Of a DNA stretch of 64,000 nucleotides, positions 32,167-41,381 are shown one piece after another. The stretch's first letter is position 1. Each line of letters starts with the position of its first letter. This DNA is from Alkalihalobacillus bogoriensis ATCC BAA-922. GTDB lineage: Bacteria > Bacillota > Bacilli > Bacillales > Bacillaceae_F. Position numbers and translations under genes: made by a program. The notes below the pieces were generated by a model. The model searched no databases and was not told where the DNA came from. It worked only from the letters and a program-made list of their open reading frames with translations. The stretch lies in assembly GCF_000621445.1 (NCBI RefSeq), contig NZ_JHYI01000011.1, forward strand, positions 1 to 64,000. Reading direction: 5' to 3'.

Positions 32167-35100
32167 TTGGATACAAAAGGAATAGTTAGCCAACTTCCAA
32201 TTCATAACGATACGTCAAATATAGAAAAAATAGATGATAGAGTAACAAATTTTAAAATTGTTGGAATCGGAGCATCAGCAGGTAGTCTTGAAGTGTTAAA
32301 TGAATTATTTGAAAATATAAATCCAATGAATGGACTAGCTTATATTATTGTTCAACATCTTTCTCCAAATTATAAGAGTCATATGAAAGATTTATTATCA
32401 AAAAAAACAAATATGAAGATTGTTCACACGACGGATCAAACAATTGTAGAGCCTAATCATATTTATTTAATTCCACCACAACACAATGTCACCTTTTATA
32501 ATGGAGTATTAGAATTATCGGAATATACAACAGGGGTATCCATGAATTTTCCGATCGATCACTTTTTTACCTCTCTAGCAGAGGAGAAAGGGAGTGATGC
32601 TGTTGCGATCATTTTATCAGGCAAGGGCTGGGATGGAACAAAAGGAGTAGAATCGATATTTGAAGCAGGCGGTACGGTTATAATTCAAAGTGAAAAAACA
32701 GCCAAATTTAAAGACATGCCCCGTAATGCGCTCCAAACTGGTAAGGTTGACCATGTTTTCACTTCGAAAGAAATCGCAACGTTTATTAATGAAATCTCAA
32801 CCGGGATGAAGCCAAGCGATTATATGAACTTTATCGACCAAAATATAGACGATATCTTAACACAAATTTTTGCTTTAATTAATAGAAAAAGCGGGGTTGA
32901 TTTTTCTAGCTATAAGAAAGCAAGCATTCTTAGGCGTATAGAAAAAAGAGTGAATGTAAATAAATTAAATTTTAAAACATTACATGAATATAAAGAATAT
33001 TTAATCGGAAATCCGTCTGAGATCGTTTCTTTGCAAAATGATTTATTAATAAATGTTACAGAGTTTTTTCGAGATAAAAAAGCGTTTGAAGTCATTGAAC
33101 ATAAAGTGATTCCAGAGATAGTCAATGAAAAAATCGCAAAAGGGGAACAAGAAATTCGGTTGTGGGTAGCAGGATGTTCAACCGGAGAAGAAGCCTATTC
33201 TTTAGCGATGTTGCTAGCAGAATACTTAGAAGACTTCCCTGAACCAATGGACTTTAAAATATTTGCTACGGATTTAGATAAAGAGGCGATAAAAAAAGCT
33301 TCTGAAGGCTCCTACATTCAACAATCGGTTATTGGTATAACGGAAGAACGGTTAAAGCGATTTTTTAGTGTAGAGAACAATTACTATAAAGTTCGCCATA
33401 CAATTCGAGAAAAGATTATATTTGCCCCGCATAACATTGCCAAAGATTCTCCTTTTGTCAATTTAGATTTTATAAGCTGTCGAAATATGCTTATTTATTT
33501 TCAACCTGATTTACAAAAAAAGATATTATCGATGTTTCACTTTTCGCTCCAAACAAACGGCTATTTATTTCTGGGACCTAGTGAATCAGTGAACAATTTT
33601 ACAAATTTATTTCATTCGGTAGATCCGAAATGGAAGTTATATAAAAATATCAATGGAAGAGAATCAAAAGCGACATCACTACGTCACCTTGAGTCAAAAA
33701 GAAGTGACATGAGAACGAGTGACCAGATGTATCAATCATATTTAGATAATCGTCCTTTTAAACGACTTGATGATGTTTATAAAATATTATTAGAACAATA
33801 TATTCATCCGTTTATTATCGTGGATAATGAGAATAATGTCGTGATTTCAGGTGGGAATGTAACGCAATTTCTTCGGATTCCCCACGGGAGTATTACGTTT
33901 AATATATTAAAGTTACTTCCGACTCATCTATCGGTCGCCATTAATACAGCGTTAAAAAAGGTGAGGGAAACAAATGAAAAGGTATTGTATCCGAATTTAA
34001 AAATGCAAGATGGCCATGAAAGAATTCATTTAAGGGTCGAACCGTTTGGTGAAGAAAATCAGCATCTAACATTTATATGCTTTGAGGTTATAAATAATGA
34101 CCAAAATGTAAAGAGCGATCTAGAAACGACTGGGTATGACTTAGACGATAATATTCAACAATTGATTATGGATTTAGAAAATGAATTGAGCTTTACAAAA
34201 GAACATCTACAAACAACCATTGAAGAGCTAGAAACATCTAATGAAGAATATCAATCTACGAATGAAGAGTTAATTGCAGCAAACGAAGAAATGCAAAGTT
34301 CTAACGAGGAACTTCAGTCTGTCAATGACGAATTATTAAATGTCAATGCCGAGCATGAAGAAAAAATTCAACAGTTAATTGATTTAAATAATGATATGGA
34401 TAATTTACTCGTAAGTACAAATGTGGCGACTGTCTTTTTAGATGAAAATTTAAAAATTAAACGGTTTACACCACAAGTTACATTATTAATTAATTTGTTA
34501 GAAGTAGATATCGGTCGCCCGTTAGCTCATATCTCACATCATTTACAATATGACGATTTACTTCTTGATGCTGCAGAAGTCTTACGAAAGCATCATCGCT
34601 TACAAAAAGAAGTGAATAGTAAAGATGGTAAATGGTATAGTTTGCGCATTTACCCTTACCGAACACGGGAAAATTATATTAAAGGTGTTGTCATCACATT
34701 TGTTGATATTACAGATATAAAGAAAACGAATAATGACTTAATTCTTCGTTCCTTTGCATTAGAACAATCACCGGCTAGTATCGTCATTACAAACACTGGT
34801 GGCGAGATTGAATATGTAAATGCTCGATTTACAGAGCAACTCGGATATTCGAAACAAGAAGTTGTGGGCGCTCCTTTACATGACATTTTAAATAGCGGAG
34901 AAGGTCAAAAAGAATTTCAAAATTCTTGGGATACCGTCAGCTTAGGGAAAAAATGGTCTGGTGATTGCTTAGTGCAAAACAAAAAAGGTCAGCTAAGGTG
35001 GGAATCTGTTGTCTTCTTACCAATCATTAATAGTGATGATTCCATTACCCAATATTTAAGGGTAGCTGAAGATATAACAGACCGAAAAATCGCTGAAGAT

Positions 35101-35766
35101 CTTTTGAGGAAATCTGAAATGTTATCGGCTTTAGGAGAACTTGCAGCTGGGATAGCGCATGAAATCAGAAATCCTTTAACCGCGTTAAAAGGGTTTATCC
35201 AGTTGATGCAGGCAGAAGGGGACTCAAACCAATCATATTTAGGCATAATGTTGTCTGAGTTCAATCGAATTGAATCGATTATCAATGAGTTGCTCGTATT
35301 AGCAAGACCGCATGTTGTAAAGTATGAAGATACGAACATTAACAGCGTCCTTCATGATGTCACGATGTTGCTTGAAACCCAAGCGATTATAAGCAATATT
35401 TCAATTCAAAGTAATTATGGTGAAAATCTGCCGACGATTCAATGTGTAGAAAAAGAAATAAAGCAAGTCGTCATCAACTTAATCAAAAATGCGATAGAAG
35501 CGATGACAAACGGTGGAACGATCTCCATTACAACAAGGGAAGAGGATCGCTTCGTCGTAATCGAAGTTCAGGATGAAGGAAAAGGGATTCCTAAAGACCG
35601 AATGGATAAAATCGGACAACCTTTTTATACAACAAAAGAAAAAGGCACTGGACTTGGCTTAATGGTTAGCTACCGTATTATTGAAAACCATAATGGTTTA
35701 ATGCTGTTTGAAAGTGAAGAAAACAAAGGAAAAACAGTAACGCTCAAACTGCCAATCCAACAATAA
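32167..35766 (+). CDS. CheB-CheR-PAS-histidine kinase fusion protein, 1199 aa
   Basis: Domains in order: CheB methylesterase (about 30-215) with VGIGASAGSLEVLN, IIVQHLSPNYKSHM and ILSGKGWDGTKGVES giving the Ser-His-Asp triad; CheR methyltransferase (about 225-490) with LLINVTEFFRDKKAF, RLWVAGCSTGEEAYSLAM, ATDLDKEAIKKA and FISCRNMLIYF; a coiled coil (about 665-740) made of EL.SxNEE repeats; two PAS domains (about 740-960); and a HisKA/HATPase pair with phospho-acceptor His near 998 in AGIAHEIRNPLTALKGFIQL and ATP-binding motifs DEGKGIP and GTGLGL. The kinase end resembles sporulation kinases (KinA-E). Start is TTG after AGAGAGGTGACC. It has no adjacent response regulator. Confidence 0.92.
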   Translation: MDTKGIVSQLPIHNDTSNIEKIDDRVTNFKIVGIGASAGSLEVLNELFENINPMNGLAYIIVQHLSPNYKSHMKDLLSKKTNMKIVHTTDQTIVEPNHIYLIPPQHNVTFYNGVLELSEYTTGVSMNFPIDHFFTSLAEEKGSDAVAIILSGKGWDGTKGVESIFEAGGTVIIQSEKTAKFKDMPRNALQTGKVDHVFTSKEIATFINEISTGMKPSDYMNFIDQNIDDILTQIFALINRKSGVDFSSYKKASILRRIEKRVNVNKLNFKTLHEYKEYLIGNPSEIVSLQNDLLINVTEFFRDKKAFEVIEHKVIPEIVNEKIAKGEQEIRLWVAGCSTGEEAYSLAMLLAEYLEDFPEPMDFKIFATDLDKEAIKKASEGSYIQQSVIGITEERLKRFFSVENNYYKVRHTIREKIIFAPHNIAKDSPFVNLDFISCRNMLIYFQPDLQKKILSMFHFSLQTNGYLFLGPSESVNNFTNLFHSVDPKWKLYKNINGRESKATSLRHLESKRSDMRTSDQMYQSYLDNRPFKRLDDVYKILLEQYIHPFIIVDNENNVVISGGNVTQFLRIPHGSITFNILKLLPTHLSVAINTALKKVRETNEKVLYPNLKMQDGHERIHLRVEPFGEENQHLTFICFEVINNDQNVKSDLETTGYDLDDNIQQLIMDLENELSFTKEHLQTTIEELETSNEEYQSTNEELIAANEEMQSSNEELQSVNDELLNVNAEHEEKIQQLIDLNNDMDNLLVSTNVATVFLDENLKIKRFTPQVTLLINLLEVDIGRPLAHISHHLQYDDLLLDAAEVLRKHHRLQKEVNSKDGKWYSLRIYPYRTRENYIKGVVITFVDITDIKKTNNDLILRSFALEQSPASIVITNTGGEIEYVNARFTEQLGYSKQEVVGAPLHDILNSGEGQKEFQNSWDTVSLGKKWSGDCLVQNKKGQLRWESVVFLPIINSDDSITQYLRVAEDITDRKIAEDLLRKSEMLSALGELAAGIAHEIRNPLTALKGFIQLMQAEGDSNQSYLGIMLSEFNRIESIINELLVLARPHVVKYEDTNINSVLHDVTMLLETQAIISNISIQSNYGENLPTIQCVEKEIKQVVINLIKNAIEAMTNGGTISITTREEDRFVVIEVQDEGKGIPKDRMDKIGQPFYTTKEKGTGLGLMVSYRIIENHNGLMLFESEENKGKTVTLKLPIQQ

Positions 35767-35767
35767 G

Positions 35768-35813
35768 AAAAAGGAAACACCTTTGAGATATGACTCTCAA
35801 AGGTGTTCTTATG
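35768..35813 (+). terminator. Terminator of the hybrid kinase gene
   Basis: AACACCTTTGAGA, loop TATGAC, TCTCAAAGGTGTTCTT. Confidence 0.82.
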
Positions 35814-35867
35814 TTACATCTTCATTACTCTGCTCAACACCATTCTGTGAATTGCGTGCCTAACTTA

Positions 35868-35897
35868 AAAAAGCCTGTCGACTATCCGACAGACTGA
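35868..35897 (-). terminator. Terminator of the minus-strand B12-sensor unit
   Basis: On the minus strand AGTCTGTCGGATAGTCGACA GGCTTTTTT forms a stem with a T6 tail, just past the stop of the 35908 gene. Confidence 0.8.
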
Positions 35898-35907
35898 ATG
35901 GAAGATT

Positions 35908-36570
35908 CTACTCAGATTCTTCCTTATTCTTATTAAATATAGGGGTAATCGCGATTAAGTAATGGGAAATAGCTAGGATTTCATCTAAATGACGGTCAAT
36001 GATCTCCAAGTAATCACTTTTTCCCACTTCAATTAAATCTGGTCTAAATATACTAATTAACTCTTGAATCGATTCCACTTTGTTTGGTATTTCTTCGACT
36101 CGACCTGACGCATTTGTAATCGAGAGTCGATTCATATCATTCATATTAATGTTCAGGATACTCGGGATGATGTCGCGTTTCATGTTGCTTGTATATTCAT
36201 CAAAATTTGTCTGGTCTAATTGTTCTCGTAAACGATGAATCAATTGCATAATATGATGAATGTTTTCCGCTTTTTCAATACAGATTAGATGACAAGAATC
36301 ATTGACCCACTTTGGATAAAGATCAAATAAGCTGAGTGGATTTTCTTTTGTTTTCATATTTGCTTCGAAAACAGCTGATTCCCTTTTCGTTAAAAGGTGA
36401 ATCACTTTTTGTTGGCTTTCTGAATCAACAAGGTCAAGAAAGGAAGAAGTTGAAATCGGAAATCGTTCGGATGCTTCGTTTGACGCATCTTTAATAGTTA
36501 ATTGCTTGTCCATAATAAAGTAAGGAACCGGATGATGCACAACTGCTTCGTTCAATAAAACCAACTCCAT
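35908..36570 (-). CDS. PAS-like protein, partner of the B12-binding protein
   Basis: ATG after GATTACAAATGGAG-type leader. The first 110 residues look like a PAS domain (HHPVPYFIMDKQLTIKDASN EASERF, SSFLDLVDSESQQKVIHLL, DSCHLICIEKAENI). A helical region (HHIMQLIHRLREQLDQTNFD) follows and a C-terminal part of about 80 residues that I do not recognise (EILAISHYLIAITPIF at the end). No DNA-binding or kinase motif is visible. Its start is 12 bases downstream of the cobalamin-binding gene, so the two are made together; it may be the effector or a second sensor. Confidence 0.7.
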   Translation of the reverse strand: MELVLLNEAVVHHPVPYFIMDKQLTIKDASNEASERFPISTSSFLDLVDSESQQKVIHLLTKRESAVFEANMKTKENPLSLFDLYPKWVNDSCHLICIEKAENIHHIMQLIHRLREQLDQTNFDEYTSNMKRDIIPSILNINMNDMNRLSITNASGRVEEIPNKVESIQELISIFRPDLIEVGKSDYLEIIDRHLDEILAISHYLIAITPIFNKNKEESE

Positions 36571-36582
36571 TTGTAATCTGAG

Positions 36583-37236
36583 CTATTCAATGACTTTCAT
36601 TAAATATTGCTCGATAAATGGCTCTATATCCGTTACTTCTTTTGCGAGCACTGTTTGATTTGAGATGAACGGAGTAAAGTCATATTTTTCAATTAAGCGA
36701 CTACCAACAATGACTTTTGGACGATGTGGCAAATGTTCTAGTGAATAAACATAGTCTTTTAATTTCGGTAAATGTAAAGGTAATGTAATCGATAGACCGA
36801 TAACATCGGGGCGCCATTTTTTTGCATTAAAGATCGCATATTCTAGAGGAAGGTTAGGACCTAAATACTTTACATCCCAACCAGCCTCCTGAAAAAGGGA
36901 AGAAGCCATTTTTGCACCTAAATAATGTTCTTCACCTTCAACACAAAAAAACATCGCGCGTTTTTCACGATTTGTTAATGGGTGGCGATCAAAACTATAT
37001 CTTGTCAAAACATAATCACATATGGAAGTGGCCAAATGTTCGTCAGCAACGCCTATTTCATTATTTTCCCACATATGACCAATATAAAACATCGCATCAC
37101 GAAGAACGTAATCAAAAATAAAATAAGAGCTCATCCCATCATCAATTTGTTGTTGGATGAGTGACCAACTTGTGAAATGGTCCCCTTTTAAAAATTCCAT
37201 CGCTAAATGTCTAGCATAATCATACAATGGGCTCAC
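36583..37236 (-). CDS. Stand-alone cobalamin-binding protein with CarH photosensor motifs
   Basis: The 217-residue chain has a four-helix N-terminal cap containing W56-x9-E66-H67 (MWENNEIGVADEHLAT) and a Rossmann B12-binding domain with E102-x-H104-x2-G107 (EGEEHYLGAKMASSL) and GLSITLPLHLPKL. These are exactly the adenosylcobalamin-binding motifs of CarH/LitR light sensors and of MetH-type domains. There is no MerR-type DNA-binding domain, so it must act through a partner, presumably the PAS-like protein 12 bases downstream. Light or B12 sensing is inferred, not shown. Confidence 0.85.
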   Translation of the reverse strand: MSPLYDYARHLAMEFLKGDHFTSWSLIQQQIDDGMSSYFIFDYVLRDAMFYIGHMWENNEIGVADEHLATSICDYVLTRYSFDRHPLTNREKRAMFFCVEGEEHYLGAKMASSLFQEAGWDVKYLGPNLPLEYAIFNAKKWRPDVIGLSITLPLHLPKLKDYVYSLEHLPHRPKVIVGSRLIEKYDFTPFISNQTVLAKEVTDIEPFIEQYLMKVIE

Positions 37237-37344
37237 TCCTAAGCATCGTTGTCTTCACTATTATACTAGTAACAATCGTTGAATGAAATGAAAACCATCT
37301 GGTTAGATAAAATGTGACAAAATAAGTGTTTATTCTAGAATGCT

Positions 37345-38439
37345 TTATTTGTTACAGCCTCGAGCATCAACGGGCCAAGTGTCAATGTGCTCTCCGTTTT
37401 TGTGTACAAAATACGAGTCAAATAAATTAACGACAGGACAAGCATGGTTTGGAATAATTTCAACAGTGTCATTTAATTGTAGCGTGTGAGGAGACGAGAA
37501 CGTGAGAATTCCATGTTCTTCAGAAAGTCGTTCAATTGTTAAGTCAGGGTGTTCCTTAATATAGCCAAATCCTTTTATACTTTCATTTCCATGAGCACCT
37601 CGTTCAGATGTTAAGGTCTTACTTCCACTATCAACAATGACTCGATTTGTTTTTGTAGATACGACGCTTGCCAATACCGTTAACGCACACTGTTCTACTG
37701 TTGCAACACCTAAACCGACTTGGACCATATCAAAAAATGCAGCATTGCCAGGACGAACTTCTGTAATACCTGCCATTGCACCAGATATTTGATACGTAGG
37801 GGTTGAGCCTACACTTCGGTGTAAAATTGGAATATTGGCTTGTTCACATAATAAAGCACTTTCCACTACTGCAGCTGCTTCTTGTTCTCCGATAAGAAGA
37901 AGTTCGTCAGTAGTTTTAGCTGCATAGGAGTGACCAGCATGTGTAAAGATGCCAGTTAAGCGCAGCTGTGAACAAGACGTTATAAACTTGGCTAAAGAAA
38001 GAGCTTCTTCACCAGGAGTCACACCGCAACGATGAAGACCACTATCGACTTTTATCCATACTTCGACCATTTGATTTGAACTTTGAAAAAACTCATTTAT
38101 CATTTTTGCTTGTTCTATACTATCAATGGCTACTGTAATGTTCGCTTGCAATGTTAAATCAAGAAGTTTTTTTAGCTTTTTTGGAGCAGAAATGGGGTAC
38201 GCAATAAAGATGTTTTCAATTCCTGCATCTGCCATCACTTCGGCTTCAGATAGTTTTGCTACGGTTATGCCAACAGCGCCGTGTTTTAGTTGGAGTTTAG
38301 CAATGTGAACAGATTTATGAGTTTTTATATGCGGTCGTAAAGCAATATGGTGTTGGAGCGAGAAGGCTTGCATCGCTTTTATATTTTGAGTTAATTTTCC
38401 GATATCAAGCAAAAGAGAAGGGGTATCTACTCGTAACAT
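37345..38439 (-). CDS. D-threonine aldolase-like PLP enzyme (D-TA/DSD family)
   Basis: Fold type III PLP enzyme of 364 residues. LRPHIKTHKSVHIAKLQLKH holds the PLP lysine, and FIAYPISAPKKL, WIKVDSGLHRCGV, GIFTHAGHSY and SVGSTPTY follow. The C-terminal PNHACPVVNLFDSY is the metal-binding His-x-Cys pair of the D-serine dehydratase/D-threonine aldolase group. Likely cleaves or dehydrates a D-beta-hydroxy amino acid. ATG 38439 follows AAGGAGGACATG. Single-gene unit, divergent from the DUF2225 gene. Confidence 0.88.
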   Translation of the reverse strand: MLRVDTPSLLLDIGKLTQNIKAMQAFSLQHHIALRPHIKTHKSVHIAKLQLKHGAVGITVAKLSEAEVMADAGIENIFIAYPISAPKKLKKLLDLTLQANITVAIDSIEQAKMINEFFQSSNQMVEVWIKVDSGLHRCGVTPGEEALSLAKFITSCSQLRLTGIFTHAGHSYAAKTTDELLLIGEQEAAAVVESALLCEQANIPILHRSVGSTPTYQISGAMAGITEVRPGNAAFFDMVQVGLGVATVEQCALTVLASVVSTKTNRVIVDSGSKTLTSERGAHGNESIKGFGYIKEHPDLTIERLSEEHGILTFSSPHTLQLNDTVEIIPNHACPVVNLFDSYFVHKNGEHIDTWPVDARGCNK

Positions 38440-38610
38440 ATCATGTCCTCCTTAGTTATTATTGGATAATGTAAGTATGACTGAGAATGAGTAGGTTGTA
38501 AATCACACAACTAAGTGTAAAAAGTCCTATTGTTTTAAGTGTAAACCTTTATTTATTGTGAGTAAGGTGCTATTATAAAGATAGAAGAGTTGATTTCGGG
38601 AGGTGCAATC

Positions 38611-39327
38611 ATGAGTATAGACCCATTTTATAATAAAGAAGTAGACTGTTTACTATGTAAAACAACATTTCAAACAAAAAGAATTCGGTCAAGTGCGAAA
38701 AAAGTGAGAAACATCGAGTCAGATTTTTTTTCGAACTATGAAACAGAAAATGAAAAAGCCAATCCTTTGTTTTACCATGTGAATGTTTGTCCACATTGTG
38801 GTTATTCGTTTTCAGATGATGCCGATTCATATTTCAATCCAAAAAGAAAACAGGAGTTAAAGGATAAAATTTCAGCTCATTGGCAACAACGCTATGATTA
38901 TAGTGAAGAGCGAACGATTACCCAAGCCATTCAAGCATTTAAACTTGCGATTTTTGCCGGTCAAATCAAAAAAGAAAAACCGATTGTTATGGCAGGGCTT
39001 CATATGAGATTGTCGTGGATTTACCGAATACAAGGTGATGAAGAAAATGAACCTCGTTTTATGGAATATGCACTTAAAGCATATGAAAAGTCGTATTTCG
39101 AGGGTGATTATACCGATACAGAGATGTCACAAATTCATGTAACGTATATAATTGGAGAGTTATATCGTCGCGTCGGAGATTTTCAAAAAGCGAGTGTTTA
39201 TTTTTCAGAATTAATTCATATGAAAGATGAAACGAAAGACCGGCGCTATATTGAAATGGCGAAAACCCAATGGCAAATTATGAGGGAACAACAAAAAGCT
39301 GAAACTGAACTTGAAAAAGTAAAATAA
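38611..39327 (+). CDS. DUF2225 protein with zinc-finger N-terminus
   Basis: ATG 38611 follows GGGAGGTGCAATC. The N-terminal 60 residues carry two cysteine pairs (VDCLLCKTTFQ and NVCPHCGYSFSDDADSYF), the rest is helical and TPR-like (AIQAFKLAIFAGQIKKEKPI; GLHMRLSWIYRIQGDEENEP; TYIIGELYRRVGDFQKASVY). This is the DUF2225 family of Firmicutes, of unknown function. 238 aa. Its terminator overlaps the end of the small minus-strand gene. Confidence 0.88.
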   Translation: MSIDPFYNKEVDCLLCKTTFQTKRIRSSAKKVRNIESDFFSNYETENEKANPLFYHVNVCPHCGYSFSDDADSYFNPKRKQELKDKISAHWQQRYDYSEERTITQAIQAFKLAIFAGQIKKEKPIVMAGLHMRLSWIYRIQGDEENEPRFMEYALKAYEKSYFEGDYTDTEMSQIHVTYIIGELYRRVGDFQKASVYFSELIHMKDETKDRRYIEMAKTQWQIMREQQKAETELEKVK

Positions 39328-39352
39328 GGGTCATTTAACCCTTATTTTTTTT
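39321..39352. terminator. Terminator shared by the DUF2225 gene and the small minus-strand gene
   Basis: AAATAAGGG, loop TCATTTAA, CCCTTATTT plus T run. Confidence 0.85.
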
Positions 39353-39466
39353 ATTCATATTTTTAGTATTTAAATTTGCGTAAATTTCTTGTGATTGTTC
39401 ATCAGTAATCATGCCAAGCTTTTGGAAAAGAAACGTATAATATGCGACTTTCTTTTTGTTTGCCAT
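39335..39466 (-). CDS. Small basic protein, 43 aa
   Basis: ATG at 39466 lies six to seven bases after AAAGGAGGACA. The product reads MANKKKVAYYTFLFQKLGMI TDEQSQEIYANLN with a Lys/Asn-rich tail. The YYTFLFQKLGMIT.EQ block suggests a short helical domain, typical of tiny conserved Bacillus proteins, but no named family was recognised. It lies upstream of, and in the opposite direction to, the YkuK-like gene's neighbours. Confidence 0.6.
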   Translation of the reverse strand: MANKKKVAYYTFLFQKLGMITDEQSQEIYANLNTKNMNKKNKG

Positions 39467-39561
39467 TCCATTGTCCTCCTTTTTTCATTTTACCGGTGGT
39501 ATTTGTTACTATATTATTCACTACGGTAAAAAAAGTTTCCTAAAGGAAAGAAATAGGCAAG

Positions 39562-40086
39562 CTATTTTGTAAATCGGTTAGCATAAGAGGAAGCAACAAT
39601 GGAGTCAGGTTTTATTAATGGTTTCATCCCTAGTACTTCAATACGGTTCATCATTTCATCGACATAAATTTTAGTTTTGTTGCGTTCTCCCTTCCCGATA
39701 TCGATATGACCTTCAATCGTTAAGGAACTTCCTTCTTTCACATGTGGTAGGATTAAATCATACAATTGTTTTTTACATTCAATTGTAAAAAGAGAAGCGA
39801 CTTCTTCTGTTAAATCGGTTTCTATCGATATTTTTTCATGCAAACTTTCAATGCGCCTAGGTTGCTCGTGTTTCGTTAAACAAGCCCATGCTCCGTGTCC
39901 GACATTTCGAATGACGATTCCCGTAATAAATCTTGTTGAACGGGGGTGTACTTGTGAATCAGTTCCAATCATAAGCCGATACGTCCCTTTGTTATTTCTT
40001 TTAATAAACTGTTGAATATGGGCAAACACATCTTGGAAACGCATGTTTTTTTGTGAAATATTGTGAAAGACAAAATCGTTTGTCAT
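39562..40086 (-). CDS. RNase H-like YkuK family protein
   Basis: The pattern RLMIGTDSQVHPRSTRFITG, GHGAWACLTKHEQPRRI, SLTIEGHIDIGKGERNKTKI and the closing IKPDSIVASSYANRFTK is that of B. subtilis YkuK, a family with a ribonuclease-H-like fold but no established activity. Acidic residues (TDSQ, EGHID, KPDS) fit a metal-binding active site. 174 aa, usual length. ATG 40086 follows CGGGGGAGAAGCGT. Confidence 0.88.
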   Translation of the reverse strand: MTNDFVFHNISQKNMRFQDVFAHIQQFIKRNNKGTYRLMIGTDSQVHPRSTRFITGIVIRNVGHGAWACLTKHEQPRRIESLHEKISIETDLTEEVASLFTIECKKQLYDLILPHVKEGSSLTIEGHIDIGKGERNKTKIYVDEMMNRIEVLGMKPLIKPDSIVASSYANRFTK

Positions 40087-40255
40087 ACGCTTCTCCCCCG
40101 TTATTTGGTTGGCTTATTAAATGGATATGCTCCGAAATGGGTATTCTATTCCGGTTGAAACGAGCAAGTGTTGGAAAAGAATAAATCTAATTTTTATGGT
40201 ATAGTAAATAAGAAAAGAAAGAGGAGTTACTGTTTCAAATCGAGGAGGAAAAAAG

Positions 40256-40753
40256 ATGAGTGGGAGAAAAGAAGAAGAATTACAAGGTGTAACAATGTTA
40301 GGGAAAGAACAAGTTCCTTATCAATATGAATATAACCCTTCGATTTTGGAGGCGTTTGATAATAAACACCCAAATCGAGATTATTTTGTTAAGTTTAATT
40401 GCCCTGAATTTACTAGTCTATGTCCCAAAACAGGACAACCTGATTTTGCGACTATTTATATTAGCTATATACCTGACGAAAAAATGGTCGAAAGCAAGTC
40501 ATTAAAATTATATTTGTTTAGCTTTCGTAATCACGGAGATTTTCATGAAGATTGCATGAACATTATTATGAATGACTTGATTGAGTTGATGGATCCTAGA
40601 TATATTGAAGTATGGGGGAAATTCACGCCAAGAGGCGGTATCTCAATTGACCCATATACAAATTATGGGAAGCCAGGAACAAAGTATGAAAAAATGGCCG
40701 ATTATCGTTTAATGAATCATGATTTATATCCTGAAACAATTGATAATCGCTAA
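40256..40753 (+). CDS. queF: NADPH-dependent preQ0 reductase QueF
   Basis: The 165-residue protein has the catalytic Cys56 in [19 protein letters not shown] and Asp63, plus the QueF motif [20 protein letters not shown]. It reduces preQ0 to preQ1 in queuosine synthesis and is of the short, unimodular type found in Bacillus. ATG follows CGAGGAGGAAAAAAG. No preQ1 riboswitch was recognised in the leader, and queC, queD and queE are not in the window. A HesB-like gene follows 15 bases later. Confidence 0.95.
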   Translation: MSGRKEEELQGVTMLGKEQVPYQYEYNPSILEAFDNKHPNRDYFVKFNCPEFTSLCPKTGQPDFATIYISYIPDEKMVESKSLKLYLFSFRNHGDFHEDCMNIIMNDLIELMDPRYIEVWGKFTPRGGISIDPYTNYGKPGTKYEKMADYRLMNHDLYPETIDNR

Positions 40754-40768
40754 AAGGAGAGAAGTGCA

Positions 40769-41056
40769 GTGGAAATCGATGTGACAAAACCAGCATTTCA
40801 ATGGTTTAAGGAAGAATTTAATTTACAACAAGAAGATTATATGAGAATTTTTGTCCGTTATGGTGGATGTGGAGATTTTCAAAAAGGGTTCTCATTAGGA
40901 CTAATGAAAGAAGAGCCAAAGCATAATGCCATTCAAACAGAAATTGAAGGCGTTACGTTTTATATCGAAGAAGAAGACTTATGGTATTTTAATGACACCG
41001 ACATTAAAATTAAGTATAGTCGAAATAAAGAAGAAATTGAATTCGTTCACGGATAA
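40769..41056 (+). CDS. HesB/YneR-like small protein
   Basis: GTG start after AAAGGAGAGAAGTGCA. The product begins VEIDVTKPAFQWFKEEFN, has a glycine/cysteine turn RYGGCGDFQKGFSLGLMKEE, and ends with a beta hairpin DTDIKIKYSRNKEEIEF. It is the HesB/IscA-related group common in Bacilli; only one Cys (of the three typical of IscA) is seen, so classical Fe-S scaffold function is doubtful. It is in one operon with queF and is closed by a terminator. Confidence 0.82.
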   Translation: MEIDVTKPAFQWFKEEFNLQQEDYMRIFVRYGGCGDFQKGFSLGLMKEEPKHNAIQTEIEGVTFYIEEEDLWYFNDTDIKIKYSRNKEEIEFVHG

Positions 41057-41069
41057 TCGTGGTGAAATA

Positions 41070-41103
41070 GCTAAGCTGTCGAGACAATCGGCAGCTTTTT
41101 CTT
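41070..41103 (+). terminator. Terminator of the queF unit
   Basis: AAGCTGTCGA and TCGGCAGCTTTTTC with loop GACAA. Confidence 0.82.
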
Positions 41104-41112
41104 ATGTTTAGG

Positions 41113-41369
41113 CAACTATAAAAGAGTCGACCTGTGTCTAACATTGCTCTACTAGGGGTTTGGGGTATTGTTGTTTAAGTAAGCGGCCAGGAACACCGTT
41201 ATCTGTGAACATGGCTAGCGTTTTGGAACGTTGGTGGACACAGGAGCAGTTAATCATAATATATCGCTTGGAATAGCGTTGCTTTTGCGTGAATAAGCGC
41301 TCCTGTGGCCGCTAAAAAACGGAAACCCGTATCATGTTCACAAATAACGGCTGCTCTGACCGCAAAAAA
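41113..41369. repeat. Repeat family A, copy 3 (short leader)
   Basis: Core 41181-41367 is nearly identical to copies 2 and 4. The leader CAACTATAAAAGAGTCGACC is shared with copies 1 and 2, but about 90 bases including the CCAAGTG hairpin are missing. Confidence 0.85.
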
Positions 41370-41381
41370 ATTTTTAATACC

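Noticed and set aside
40090-40255. preQ1 riboswitch before queF
   Set aside because: No stem-loop plus A-rich tail of the class I type could be drawn in the leader.
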